This document shows, in pieces, positions 8,257 through 17,650 of a stretch of DNA of 64,000 nt; position 1 is the stretch's first letter; each line of letters starts with the position of its first letter. Origin of the DNA: Thermodesulfobacterium geofontis OPF15 (GTDB lineage: Bacteria > Desulfobacterota > Thermodesulfobacteria > Thermodesulfobacteriales > Thermodesulfobacteriaceae); contig NC_015682.1 of NCBI RefSeq assembly GCF_000215975.1, positions 868,001-932,000 of the forward strand, read 5' to 3'. Position numbers and translations under genes: made by a program. The notes under the pieces are model-generated. The model searched no databases, was not told where the DNA came from, and saw only the letters and a list, made by a program, of their open reading frames with translations.

Positions 8257-8995
8257 ATGGAAAACTTAGTAATAGTTATAGGATTAGCTATTCTTTCTTT
8301 TATTTCAGGAATGCTTGGTTTGGGGGTTGCCTTTTCTGCTATTCCTTTTTTAGGTCTATTTATGCAAGACCTTGTACATCAAGTCCAACCTTTAAGTCTT
8401 TTATTAAATGGAGTAACTGCTTTTCTTAGTGCCTTAGGATTTGCTAAAAGTGGCTTTGTAGATTGGAAAAAAGCAATTTATCTCTCATTTATTACTACGC
8501 TTTCAGCTCCTATAGGTGCACTTATTGCTCAATTTATAAATCAAAATATAATCTGGGTAATTTATTTTTTAGCAGTTCTATATCTTGCTTATAGACTTTT
8601 TAAGCCCTTTAAAGCGCGGAAAGTTGTTAAGGAAAATTTTAAATTAGTTACTATTCTTGCTATTCCTATATCTGTTTTAAGTGGTCTTCTTGGAGTAGGT
8701 CCAGGCTTTTTACTTATGCCAACTCTTATTTTATGCGGTTTTGATCCTAAAAAAGCTGCAGGAATTAACGCCTTTGCAGTATGTCCTCCCTCTTTTTTCA
8801 GCACTTATCCCCCATTTAAGCTTAGCCCATTGGAATCTAAATTTAACCTTTATTTTAGTAATTATAGGTGCTATCTTTTCTTTTCTTGGTGCAAGGGCTA
8901 CCAGTCTCTATGTTCCAAGTGGAAGAATAAAGCAAATTTTTGGCATCTTGATCGTAATAGTAACAGCCTATAAAATAGCCTCCATATTTTCATAG
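8257..8995 (+). pseudogene. TauE/SafE-family exporter, interrupted by a frameshift at a T6 tract
   Basis: Sulfite/sulfonate-exporter-family membrane protein. One frame (from 8257) gives the first repeat, GMLGLGVAFSAIPFLG, and the start of the second, GLLGVGPGFLLMPTLI, then runs off into an unrelated tail ending at 8973. Dropping one T from the run at 8793-8798 joins it to the frame ending at 8995 and gives a smooth 245-residue protein (PPSFSALIPHLSLAHWNLNL and so on) with the closing GARATSLYVPSGRIKQIFG segment. The break is a single-base homopolymer event, so it may be sequence error, slippage or recent inactivation. Last gene of the ArsR operon. Confidence 0.8.
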
Positions 8996-9083
8996 AATTG
9001 TAATTCTCAAAGTAGATCTTGTTTATTTTAAAATTTGTTACATTTTAATATAATAAAATTACTTTATAAGAGAGATTTTAAAT

Positions 9084-10744
9084 ATGTTAAATAAGTTCAA
9101 AATTTTAAATTTTATAATTATTTTTCTTTTATTTTTTTTATAACAAGTTGTTCAAGAAATAAATCTAAACAATCTATAGAATCTAAAGCTGAAACTAATG
9201 CAATTCTAACTGGTTCTCCTTTAGTAATAGGACTTTTAAATGTAGATTCTCCTCAACAAACTTTTTTACAACTTTATCCATTAAAAACTTTCTTAGAAAA
9301 AAAGATTAAAAGACCAGTTTTTATAGATATATCTGCGGATTTTGATGAAATCGCTAAAAAAATTAAAGAAGAAAAGCTTCATCTCTTGATAATTGATCCA
9401 GCCTTTTATTGTGAATTAAAAGCTCTTTATCCAGAAAAAATATTTCCATTAGTAAAGCCTAAAGGAGGACAGGGAGAAGCAAGTAGTGTTTTTGTAACCA
9501 AAGAAAATTCTGGTATAGAAAGAATTTTTGACGCAGTAAATAAAAAACTTGCTTTAGGAGATAAAAGATCTTCTTTTAGTTACCTTATACCTCTTTCTAT
9601 GTTAAAAGATTTAGATTTGTCCTTGAATGATTTTTCGAAAGTAGATTTTTTAATTAAAGACAAAAGAATTGCTTTATCAGTATTATTAGGAGATTATGAA
9701 GTGGGGGCTCTAAGTGAGATTGTAGCCCAAACTTATCTAAACTCTGGCCTAAAAATAATAAAAGCATCCGAAAAAGTACCCGTATATTTAATAGCTTCCA
9801 CAAATTCTTTAAAAGAAAAAGAATCTTTTAAAGAAATTTTTTCTTCTCTTCCTGAAGAAGTTTTAAGTTCTTTAAAGGTTGAAAAATTTGTTCCTGCTGA
9901 GGATAGAGATTTTGACTACATAAGGGTTTTAATTAAATTATTTAAAGGTAAAGACTTAATAGAATACAAACCCGATACTATTAAAGTAGCCATACTTCCT
10001 CTTTATAGTCCACTCACCATTTACAAAAGGTTTGACCCTCTAATGAGATATCTCTCAGAAAAGACAGGAAGAGAATTTAAAATAGTTATTCCTAAGGATT
10101 TCGAAGAGTTTATTAACATAGTAAAAAAAGGGAAAGTACATTTTAGCTATCAAAATCCTTATGTATATGCTATTTTGTCAAAAGGTGGGTATGCTAAAGC
10201 GATAGCATTGACAGTGGGAGAAGATTGTACAGATAACCCAAGTGAAATCTGTGGAGGAGATAAATTTAGAGGGGTAATTATTGTAAGAAAAGACAGTCCT
10301 ATTAAAAATATAGAAGATCTGAAAAATAAAAAAATTTTGATAGTATCCCCTTATTCTGCTGGGGGCTTTTTATCTCAAAAAATTTATTTAGAGAAAAGAG
10401 GGTATAAATTAAAAAAAGATTTTCATCTAATTGACGCCAAAAGACAAGAAAAAGTTATCATAGGTGTATATAAAAAAATGGCTGACGCTGGATTTATAAG
10501 AGAATCAGCTCTTGGAGTATTTAGTGAAGAGGTAGATATTTCTCAAATAAAAATTTTAACTCCTACAGAATTTCTTCCTAATTGGCCTTGGGCAGTAATT
10601 AAAGCAGATAAAGATCTTGAAAGAATGGTTAAAGAAACAATAATTAATTTGCCTGACCCGATATTAAAAAATTTAAAAGTAAAAGGATTTAGACCTGTTG
10701 ATGAGAGAGAATTTGAACTACTTAAAAAATATGTTAATTTTTAA
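9084..10744 (+). CDS. Tandem PhnD-like periplasmic binding lipoprotein, frameshifted in its signal peptide
   Basis: A substrate-binding protein for the adjacent sensor kinase. Starting at ATG 9084 a lipoprotein signal MLNKFKILNFIIIFLLFF is read, which then hits a stop at 9141. Adding one T to the T8 run at 9132-9139 restores ITSC, with the lipobox Cys, and the long frame to 10744 (about 553 residues). Without repair the first in-frame start is TTG at 9386, in mid-domain. The mature part has two PhnD-like modules: one from PLVIGLLNVD to about AEDRDFDYIRVLI, the second from IKVAILPLYSPL to the end, with FSYQNPYVYAIL and SAGGFLSQKIYL. The 3' end overlaps the kinase gene. Related domains occur in TtrB/TtrS-type oxyanion sensing. 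Confidence 0.75.
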
Positions 10745-12332
10745 AGACCCTCTATCTTCTTTTTATAAACTTTTAAGAAGATTCAGTATCAGAAACAGAC
10801 TGTTTCTTTCTTTTTTGTTTATTATAATTTTATTAATTTTTAGCGTTAATTTTCTAATTATAAATTATCAAAAAAAATCTTTAAAAAAACAATATTATCA
10901 AGGATTAAAGCACAATTTAGAAATTTTTTCTTTAGAATTAGTAGATGGGTTAATTTTTTTTGATCCATTAAAGCTTGACGAAAAGGTTAATTCTCTTAAA
11001 ACTACTCCAGGAATAGTTTATGTAATGGTAATTGATAAAAAAGGAAAAATAGTAGCTCATAGTAATGCTTCACAATTAGGGAATTTTATACCTATAAATA
11101 GTTTTACTTTTAGAAATTGGGAAATAGTTGATTCAAATAAAATAAGGCATATTAATCTACCGGTTTTTAAAGAAGATTTTTACTTAGGTGCAGTAAGAGT
11201 AGGAGTTTCAGAGGTAGAACTTGAAGAATTTATAAATCAATCAATAAAAACTCTCAAGAATTATATGATTTTTATTTCAGGAATTTTTTTAGTAATAGCT
11301 TTAATTGTTTCTTATTTTATTTCTATTACTCTTACTCAACCGCTTGCTAAACTTAAAGAAAGCATTAAGAAAGCTCAAATAAATGAATTTGAACTTTGCG
11401 AGAATGAAAACCTTATTCTTTGTAAAGATTTTTACAAATGTCAAGAGACTCAATGTCCTGCTTATGGTAAAACAAGGTGTTGGCTTTATGAAACCTCAAG
11501 AAAATGGTGTAAAGAGGTATTACAAAAAGATTGTGAAGATTGCTATGTTTATAAATATTCTTGTAAAGACGAATTGGGTTATGTAATAGAAAGTTTTAAT
11601 AAAATGATGGTAGACCTTAAATTTTATATGGAAGAACTTCACAGAGCTACTCAAGAAAAAATTAAACTTGAAAAGATTTCTGCAGTTTCAGAAATGGCTA
11701 TGGTAGTAGCGCACGAAATTAAAAATCCTTTAAATTCTATTAAAGCTGCTTGTTCGTATTTGAAGGCTAATTTTAAAGGAAAAGTATTTCAAGAGTTTCT
11801 CTCAATTATAGATAGAGAGACTCAAAGATTAAATGAACTTATAACCAGCTTCTTAACTTATGCAAGGCCTATTTCCCTAAAACTTGAAAAAGCCAATATC
11901 AATACTATTATTAAAGATGTAATAAATTTGATGAAAACAGAATTTGAAGAAGAGGAGAAGATAATAGAAATGAACTTAGATCAATCTATTCCAGAATTTT
12001 ATTTTGACCCATCCCAGATTAAACAGATGATTCTAAATCTATTGGTAAATGCAGAAGATGCTACCAAAGAAGGTGATAAAATTTGGGTGATTACTCAAAA
12101 AGAAGGAGATTTTGTGGTAATTTCTGTAAAAGATACTGGAGAGGGGATTCCAGAAGAAATTCTTGACAAAATTTTTGAGCCCTTTTTTACTACTAAAGTT
12201 ACAGGGTCAGGGTTAGGTCTTGCTTGTGTAGAAAGAATTGTTAGAGAACATGGTGGGAAGATTACCGTTTTTAGTAAAAAAGGAGAAGGAACAGAATTTA
12301 AGGTTTTTCTTCCGATAAAATATGAGTTATAA
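10731..12332 (+). CDS. Membrane sensor histidine kinase with Cys-rich two-CW-like insert
   Basis: About 533 residues from the ATG at 10731 (an upstream in-frame ATG at 10698 would overlap the preceding gene by 47 bp). Order: transmembrane segment near residues 22-44; extracytoplasmic sensor region; second transmembrane segment near 177-200; HAMP-like start; a nine-cysteine stretch near residues 223-278 including CKDFYKCQETQCPAYG, CWLYETSRKWC and CEDCYVYKYSC; then the H-box AHEIKNPLNSIKA (His328) and a HATPase domain with DTGEGIPEEIL and GSGLGLAC. The Cys pattern resembles the two-CW motif found in HAMP proteins of sulfate reducers and may sense redox or bind metal. Its stop overlaps the regulator start by 11 bp. 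Confidence 0.88.
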   Translation: MLIFKDPLSSFYKLLRRFSIRNRLFLSFLFIIILLIFSVNFLIINYQKKSLKKQYYQGLKHNLEIFSLELVDGLIFFDPLKLDEKVNSLKTTPGIVYVMVIDKKGKIVAHSNASQLGNFIPINSFTFRNWEIVDSNKIRHINLPVFKEDFYLGAVRVGVSEVELEEFINQSIKTLKNYMIFISGIFLVIALIVSYFISITLTQPLAKLKESIKKAQINEFELCENENLILCKDFYKCQETQCPAYGKTRCWLYETSRKWCKEVLQKDCEDCYVYKYSCKDELGYVIESFNKMMVDLKFYMEELHRATQEKIKLEKISAVSEMAMVVAHEIKNPLNSIKAACSYLKANFKGKVFQEFLSIIDRETQRLNELITSFLTYARPISLKLEKANINTIIKDVINLMKTEFEEEEKIIEMNLDQSIPEFYFDPSQIKQMILNLLVNAEDATKEGDKIWVITQKEGDFVVISVKDTGEGIPEEILDKIFEPFFTTKVTGSGLGLACVERIVREHGGKITVFSKKGEGTEFKVFLPIKYEL

Positions 12333-13674
12333 AATACTTTTTATTGATGATGAAATAAATAGCTTAAAAACTATCTCAGTTATTCTTAAAAAACATAATT
12401 ATACTGTATTTACTGCCCAGACAGTCGAAGAGGGTATCTCACAACTTCAAAAACATAAACCTCACTGTCTCCTTCTTGATTACAGACTCCCAGGGAAAGA
12501 TGGAATAGAGATGTTAAAATGGTTAAAAAAGGAGAATATTAACATTCCAGTCATTATGCTTACTGCTTATGGAACTATAGAAAAAGCAGTAGAAGCAATG
12601 AAATTAGGAGCTTTTCATTATTTAGTAAAACCTGTAGATCCTACAGTTCTTCTTGAAACCATTAAAGAAGCTATTTCTAAACATGAAATCTTAAGCCATC
12701 AGGAAGATATCTCTTATAAGTTTCCAGAAATAATAGCTAAAAGTCAGGCAATGCGAGAAATTTTTTATATTATAGAAATGGTAGCAGATAGCAACTCTAA
12801 TGTGCTTATAACAGGAGAATCTGGTACAGGTAAGGAATTAGTAGCACGAGCTATTCATCGACTTTCAAAAAGAAAAAACCACCCTTTTATAGTGGTTGAT
12901 TGTGCTACTATACCAGATAATCTTTTAGAGTCTGAACTTTTTGGATACGAAAAAGGAGCTTTCACAGGAGCTACCGAAAGAAAAATTGGATTAATAGAGC
13001 TAGCAAACAGTGGTACAATTTTTTTAGATGAAATAGGAGATCTTTCTTTAAATTTACAAAAAAAATTGCTCAGGTTTCTACAAGAAAGAGAAATACAAAG
13101 ATTAGGAAGTCTCAACAAAATTAAAGTTGATGTAAGAGTTATTGCTGCAACTAACAGAGATCTTGAAAGAGCAGTAAAAGAAGGTGTCTTTAGAGAAGAT
13201 CTTTATTGGAGACTAAATGTAGTAAGAATACATTTACCTCCTCTTAGAGAAAGAAAAGAAGATATCCCTCTTCTTGTCCAACACTTTGTTCAGAAGTTTG
13301 CTAAAGAAAACAACCGTCCTATCCCTACTATAGAACCTGAAGTACTGGATGTTCTTCTTAATTATGATTGGCCTGGGAATGTAAGGGAGCTTGCAAATGT
13401 AATCGAACGTGCAGTTATTCTTTCTACCTCTGGAGTTATATCTCTCAAACACTTACCTAAGAGAATTTTAGGTAAAGAAAGTAAAACAAATGATTTTTCT
13501 TTAAATACTTTAAATTTATTAGAGATGGAAAAAGCTCTTATTATAAAAGCGTTAAATGAAACTGGCTGGAATCAAACAAAAGCTGCCCAATTATTAGGTA
13601 TTTCAAGAAAACAACTTCGAACTAAAATGAAACATCATGGATTGCTTCCTATTTCAAGCAATCAAAATAATTAA
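12322..13674 (+). CDS. NtrC-family sigma54-dependent response regulator
   Basis: 450 residues in three domains. The receiver has acidic pocket DD and phospho-acceptor D53 in LLLDYRLPGKDG. The AAA+ domain has Walker A GESGTGKE near residue 162, the sigma54-contacting loop GAFTGA at 209-214, DEIGDL and R-finger motifs. A C-terminal Fis-type helix-turn-helix (GWNQTKAAQLLGISRKQLRTKM) completes it. It is translationally coupled to the kinase. It is the only sigma54 activator in the window, and two sigma54-type promoters with a shared palindromic site lie 4.6 kb downstream, making those its likely targets. Confidence 0.95.
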   Translation: MSYKILFIDDEINSLKTISVILKKHNYTVFTAQTVEEGISQLQKHKPHCLLLDYRLPGKDGIEMLKWLKKENINIPVIMLTAYGTIEKAVEAMKLGAFHYLVKPVDPTVLLETIKEAISKHEILSHQEDISYKFPEIIAKSQAMREIFYIIEMVADSNSNVLITGESGTGKELVARAIHRLSKRKNHPFIVVDCATIPDNLLESELFGYEKGAFTGATERKIGLIELANSGTIFLDEIGDLSLNLQKKLLRFLQEREIQRLGSLNKIKVDVRVIAATNRDLERAVKEGVFREDLYWRLNVVRIHLPPLRERKEDIPLLVQHFVQKFAKENNRPIPTIEPEVLDVLLNYDWPGNVRELANVIERAVILSTSGVISLKHLPKRILGKESKTNDFSLNTLNLLEMEKALIIKALNETGWNQTKAAQLLGISRKQLRTKMKHHGLLPISSNQNN

Positions 13675-13691
13675 AAAACACGTTTAAAAAT

Positions 13692-14168
13692 TTATTGAGT
13701 TGCTGTTTTCTTTGTTTTTTTCCTAATAATTTCCCATTTCAAAGCATGGGTGGTACATTTTGATACACAAGCAGGAAGAAGTCCTTGATCGATTCTATCT
13801 TTACAATAATCACACTTAACAACTTTACCAGTTTCTGGATCAAATTGTGGTATATTCCAAGGACAAGCTGTAATACATTCTTTACATCCTATGCAAAGAT
13901 CTTGATCTATAAAAACTATGCCGTCTTTTGATCTTTTTTGTATTGCTCCTGTGGGACAGGCTTTCATACATTCTGGATCTTTGCAATGAAAGCATGTCAT
14001 AAAAACAAATCGCTGAGTTATTCGCCCATTTTCTATTTTTATTTCCTTAGGAATTATATTACAAAGCCTTGGACCAGGAGCTAATCCTTTGTTGGTTTTG
14101 CAATGAACTATACAGGCAAAACAGCCGATACATCGATTATGATTTTGTAATATTCGATAAATTGCCAT
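13692..14168 (-). CDS. Four-cluster ferredoxin subunit (PhsB/HycB-like)
   Basis: The 158-residue electron-transfer partner of the molybdoenzyme encoded 13 bp upstream. Four Cys groups are visible: CIGCFACIVHC near the N-terminus, CFHCKDPECMKACP, CIGCKECITACP, and CDYCKDRIDQGLLPACVSKC, enough for four [4Fe-4S] clusters as in PhsB, PsrB and HycB. There is no signal peptide, and as a ferredoxin subunit it would follow the location of its catalytic partner, which also lacks one. No NrfD/PhsC membrane subunit follows; the next gene is convergent. Confidence 0.9.
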   Translation of the reverse strand: MAIYRILQNHNRCIGCFACIVHCKTNKGLAPGPRLCNIIPKEIKIENGRITQRFVFMTCFHCKDPECMKACPTGAIQKRSKDGIVFIDQDLCIGCKECITACPWNIPQFDPETGKVVKCDYCKDRIDQGLLPACVSKCTTHALKWEIIRKKTKKTATQ

Positions 14169-14181
14169 AAAATCAACCTCC

Positions 14182-16269
14182 TTAAACTTTTTTTACTTTT
14201 ACAAAGACCTCAAAAAGTGCTCCAGTATAGCTACCAAATGCAAATTTATCAAGAACTCCTTTAAGGAGCCTTCCCTCATTAAGACCTTTACCATAAACTC
14301 TACTAAGCCAAGGAATATCATTCTGATAACCTCTCACCATAAATACAGCCTCAGGATGGATATAAGGAGTTACTTTAGCTTTAATTTTTCCAGTATAATC
14401 TCCTGAGGAGACTTCTATCAAATCTCCATCTTTTATATTCAGCTTTTCTGCTATCTCTGAGTTTATCCAAAGTTCGTTTTCTGGTTTAATTTCATTTAAC
14501 AAAGGATTGTTCTGGGTTCTTGAATGGGTATGCACAGCTATCCTCCCAAAAATAAGTCTAAATTCACCCTCTTCAATTTTAGGTCTTTCTGGAGATTTAT
14601 AGGAATAAAAAATAGGTACCTCTCTTTCTTGCATTTTTGAAGAAACTATTTCTATCTTTCCAGAGGGGGTTTTAAACTTAAGTTGATCTCTTGGATAAAG
14701 AAGAGGTTCTTTACAAAGAGGAACCAAACCTTTCTCATCAAAGTCCTCTATTTTTATTCCTGTCCCTTCTAATTGATAATTCCAAATGTCTTCTATGGTT
14801 TCATAGGGGACATATTTTTCTAAACCAAGCCTTTTACATAATTCAGTGAAGATCCACCATCTCGGTTTAGTATCATAAACAGGATCTATCGCTTTTTTTC
14901 TTACTATAAATGCAGGTTTAGCTCCTCTTTGTAATCCTATAATATCATCCCTTTCAAGAAAAGTTGATTCTGGGAGGATAACATCAGCAAACCAACCAGT
15001 AGTTCCGTAATCCACTGGGATATGGACTAAAAGATCAAGATTTTTGATAATTGCTTTTATGTCTTCTAAAGGTATTCCTGCAAAAGGATCGTATCTATAG
15101 ACAATTAGCGCTTTTATGGGATAAGGTTCCTCTGTTTTTATTGCTTTAAAAAGATGTAAAATATGCCCGGCTCCGTCATACAAAAAACCTTTCCCCAATT
15201 CTGCTTCAATCCTTTTATCCTGAGGTGCTGGGATTGGGTCTAAAAGACTTTTTAAGGGATTTGCTCCTACTTCCTTAGGAGATTTAGCTAAAATTAAGCC
15301 ACCTTTTTGCTCTAAATTTCCAAGTAAAAAGTTTAGTATCCAAACAGCCCTGGCAAAGTAGAAAGAATCTACATATCTTGCACCAAACCAATAGGGATAG
15401 ATAATTACTTTAGGTTTAGCTTCACCAAGTTCTCTTGCAAGATTTATAATTTCAGATTCAGGAACTTCAGATTCTTTTTCAGCCCATTTAGGTGTGTAGG
15501 GTTTGATAAATTCTTCAAGTTCAGAAAGTCCCATTATATATTTTTCTACAAAATCTCTATCATAAAGTTCTTCCTTTAAAATTTGATATATAAGAGCTAA
15601 TATAACTGCGTAATCTGTTCCAGGTCTTATTCTTAAATATTTTGTTGCTTTAGTTGCAGTAACATTTACTCTTGGGTCAAAATAAGTAAACTTAGCACCA
15701 TTTTCTAAAGCTTTAAGTATGTTATTAGCCTCTCTTACAGATAATGCATCAAAAAAAGCCCTTCCAAAAGAAACTATATGTTTAGTATTAGCAAAATCGT
15801 AACTTATTTGATTTCTTGGAATGCCTATTAAACTTTGTAAGGCAAGATCAACATTCTTTCTGCAAAAATCATCATGGTTGAAATAATTGGGGGATCCAAT
15901 AGCTCTAATAAAAACTCTTTGCATCTCTCCAAAAATACCAGCACCTCTATCTAAAAGAGCAACTGATTTAGCTCCATACTTACCAATAATTTCAAAAAGA
16001 CGATTAACTACATAACTCATTGCCTCTTCCCAGGAGACCCTTTTCCATTTCCCAGAACCTCTTTCTCCAGTTCTTATCATTGGTCCTTGTGGACGTTCAT
16101 TATCATATATATGAGCTATAGCAGCAGAGCCTCTTGCACAAAGAGCTCCTTCTAATCCTGCTACATAAGGATTTCCTTCTATCCAAGTAATTTTTCCATC
16201 TTCAACCTCCACTCTTATAGGACAGCGAGCAGAACACATACCACATACTGAAAAAACTTGCTTTTTCAT
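14182..16269 (-). CDS. Molybdopterin oxidoreductase, PhsA/PsrA-like, without export signal
   Basis: The catalytic subunit, 695 residues, of the DMSO-reductase superfamily. An N-terminal [4Fe-4S] motif uses C9, C12, C16 and C44. Cys136 in DDFCRKN is at the position of the Mo ligand in Cys-type members (thiosulfate, polysulfide and arsenate reductases). The C-terminal pterin-binding domain has FRLIFGRIAVHTHSRTQNNPLL and LWINSEIAEKLNIKDGDLIEV. The start is fixed by GTAAGGAGG just upstream, and no twin-arginine signal precedes it, so the enzyme should be cytoplasmic, unlike typical PhsA/PsrA/TtrA. It is the third gene of an operon led by a DUF302 lipoprotein and an anion-type porin. The substrate is unproven; a sulfur oxyanion is my inference. 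Confidence 0.88.
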   Translation of the reverse strand: MKKQVFSVCGMCSARCPIRVEVEDGKITWIEGNPYVAGLEGALCARGSAAIAHIYDNERPQGPMIRTGERGSGKWKRVSWEEAMSYVVNRLFEIIGKYGAKSVALLDRGAGIFGEMQRVFIRAIGSPNYFNHDDFCRKNVDLALQSLIGIPRNQISYDFANTKHIVSFGRAFFDALSVREANNILKALENGAKFTYFDPRVNVTATKATKYLRIRPGTDYAVILALIYQILKEELYDRDFVEKYIMGLSELEEFIKPYTPKWAEKESEVPESEIINLARELGEAKPKVIIYPYWFGARYVDSFYFARAVWILNFLLGNLEQKGGLILAKSPKEVGANPLKSLLDPIPAPQDKRIEAELGKGFLYDGAGHILHLFKAIKTEEPYPIKALIVYRYDPFAGIPLEDIKAIIKNLDLLVHIPVDYGTTGWFADVILPESTFLERDDIIGLQRGAKPAFIVRKKAIDPVYDTKPRWWIFTELCKRLGLEKYVPYETIEDIWNYQLEGTGIKIEDFDEKGLVPLCKEPLLYPRDQLKFKTPSGKIEIVSSKMQEREVPIFYSYKSPERPKIEEGEFRLIFGRIAVHTHSRTQNNPLLNEIKPENELWINSEIAEKLNIKDGDLIEVSSGDYTGKIKAKVTPYIHPEAVFMVRGYQNDIPWLSRVYGKGLNEGRLLKGVLDKFAFGSYTGALFEVFVKVKKV

Positions 16270-16295
16270 GTTTCCTCCTTACAATTTAAAAATAT

Positions 16296-17633
16296 TTAGA
16301 ATATTAGCTGTAAACCTACTCCGATATAATCTCCCGCTGCTCCTTTCTCCATTTTTATATTTGGATTATATGAATTATAAGCTGACCTTGCTGAACCATC
16401 TTGATCAACATAATGAATACTTAATTTCAATTTGTTTTCTTTTATATACCAATTTAACCCTATATCTATAACTCTTAATTCACCGTCACCATTTAAACTA
16501 TTTTTATCTCCTTCCCATTTTTGGTAAGTTATTGCTGGCTCAAGTATAGTTTTATTTGGAAGAACAAAATTATAACCTATTCTTATATGCCATACTTTAT
16601 CATCATAGTTAAAATCAGATTCATCAAAATTTCTTTTTAGCACATCATATTCGGCATTGAAAGTAAAGTTTTTATAATTAGCAAGTATATCAAAACCTAT
16701 CATTTGATTATTTTTAAATGGTTTATTTAATTTGCTATTTTTAGGATCAAAATATTTGGTACTATTTCCAAGTGTATACCAAATATCAGCAGCTAAAGGA
16801 TAAGAGATTGTGGGTTTTGCTCTTCCTTGATAAGCATAATTTATAGCAAAGGTGATACCATTTCTTTTTCCAAAATAATTTACTTTATATCCTAAGGTAT
16901 ATTTTTTCATTTCTGGATCACCAAGAGTGATAGCTACTCTTCCAGTATAAAGAAGATTGTCTCCACCTTTATCACCACTAAATTTATCTACATTAAATAC
17001 ACCAAAATTATAGTTTATTCCCCATTTTCTTTTTTCATCATTATACAAACCACCTATATTAATACCTGTTTCACGTCCAGGTCCTGTACCTACTAAATGC
17101 ATTCTTGGATAAAAATTTGCTAATGCTTTTTCCAAAGAAGGAACTTCAAAACCTGCTGTGATGCTCTCTCTTCCTACTTGTGGTCTAAAATATCCTATAG
17201 TTATGTTAGCCCAGTTTTTATGAAGTGCATATGTAAACATGGCATCCCAAATATAAAACTCTCGGTTATTAACATTGTAATTTACCAACCCTACATTGTT
17301 ATTATTAGTAATAGCAGTATGTGGATCCATTCCTACATTATCATAAGCAAACCAAACTCTCCAAGACAAATTTTCACTTATCTTTCCTTGGAAACCAAGC
17401 CTTGATCTTCTGAGGAAAAAATCCCATCTATTGTCATATTTTGTACCATTTTCTACTCTATCCATTGTATAAATAGCCCAGAGTTGATTGCAGAAAAAGA
17501 TTTCAAGTTCTTGACCTTCTCCAAAGGTAAATGTGGGCGCAGCATTAGTTGATGTAGTAAATAATATTGCACTTGCCAATCCTACCTCTGTTAATAAAGC
17601 TTTTTTCTTTAATTTTTTTACTATTTTTTTCAT
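16296..17633 (-). CDS. Outer-membrane porin, phosphate-selective OprO/OprP-like
   Basis: A 445-residue beta-barrel protein with an N-terminal signal peptide (Lys-rich start, hydrophobic ALLTEVGLASAILF, cleavage near TNAAP). Features include an early RRSRLGFQGKISENLSWRVWF segment, alternating aromatic strands throughout, and a C-terminal strand ending in phenylalanine (GVGLQLIF), which are typical of trimeric porins of the OprO/P type. These favour anions. It lies between the DUF302 lipoprotein and molybdoenzyme genes in one operon, so it may admit the anionic substrate of that enzyme. A GGAGGGGGG-type ribosome site precedes the ATG. Confidence 0.8.
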   Translation of the reverse strand: MKKIVKKLKKKALLTEVGLASAILFTTSTNAAPTFTFGEGQELEIFFCNQLWAIYTMDRVENGTKYDNRWDFFLRRSRLGFQGKISENLSWRVWFAYDNVGMDPHTAITNNNNVGLVNYNVNNREFYIWDAMFTYALHKNWANITIGYFRPQVGRESITAGFEVPSLEKALANFYPRMHLVGTGPGRETGINIGGLYNDEKRKWGINYNFGVFNVDKFSGDKGGDNLLYTGRVAITLGDPEMKKYTLGYKVNYFGKRNGITFAINYAYQGRAKPTISYPLAADIWYTLGNSTKYFDPKNSKLNKPFKNNQMIGFDILANYKNFTFNAEYDVLKRNFDESDFNYDDKVWHIRIGYNFVLPNKTILEPAITYQKWEGDKNSLNGDGELRVIDIGLNWYIKENKLKLSIHYVDQDGSARSAYNSYNPNIKMEKGAAGDYIGVGLQLIF

Positions 17634-17650
17634 AATCCACCCCCCTCCTT

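Noticed and set aside
9386-9388. TTG as the start of the PhnD-like gene
   Set aside because: It falls in the middle of a binding domain; coding continues upstream to a lipoprotein signal once one T is added.
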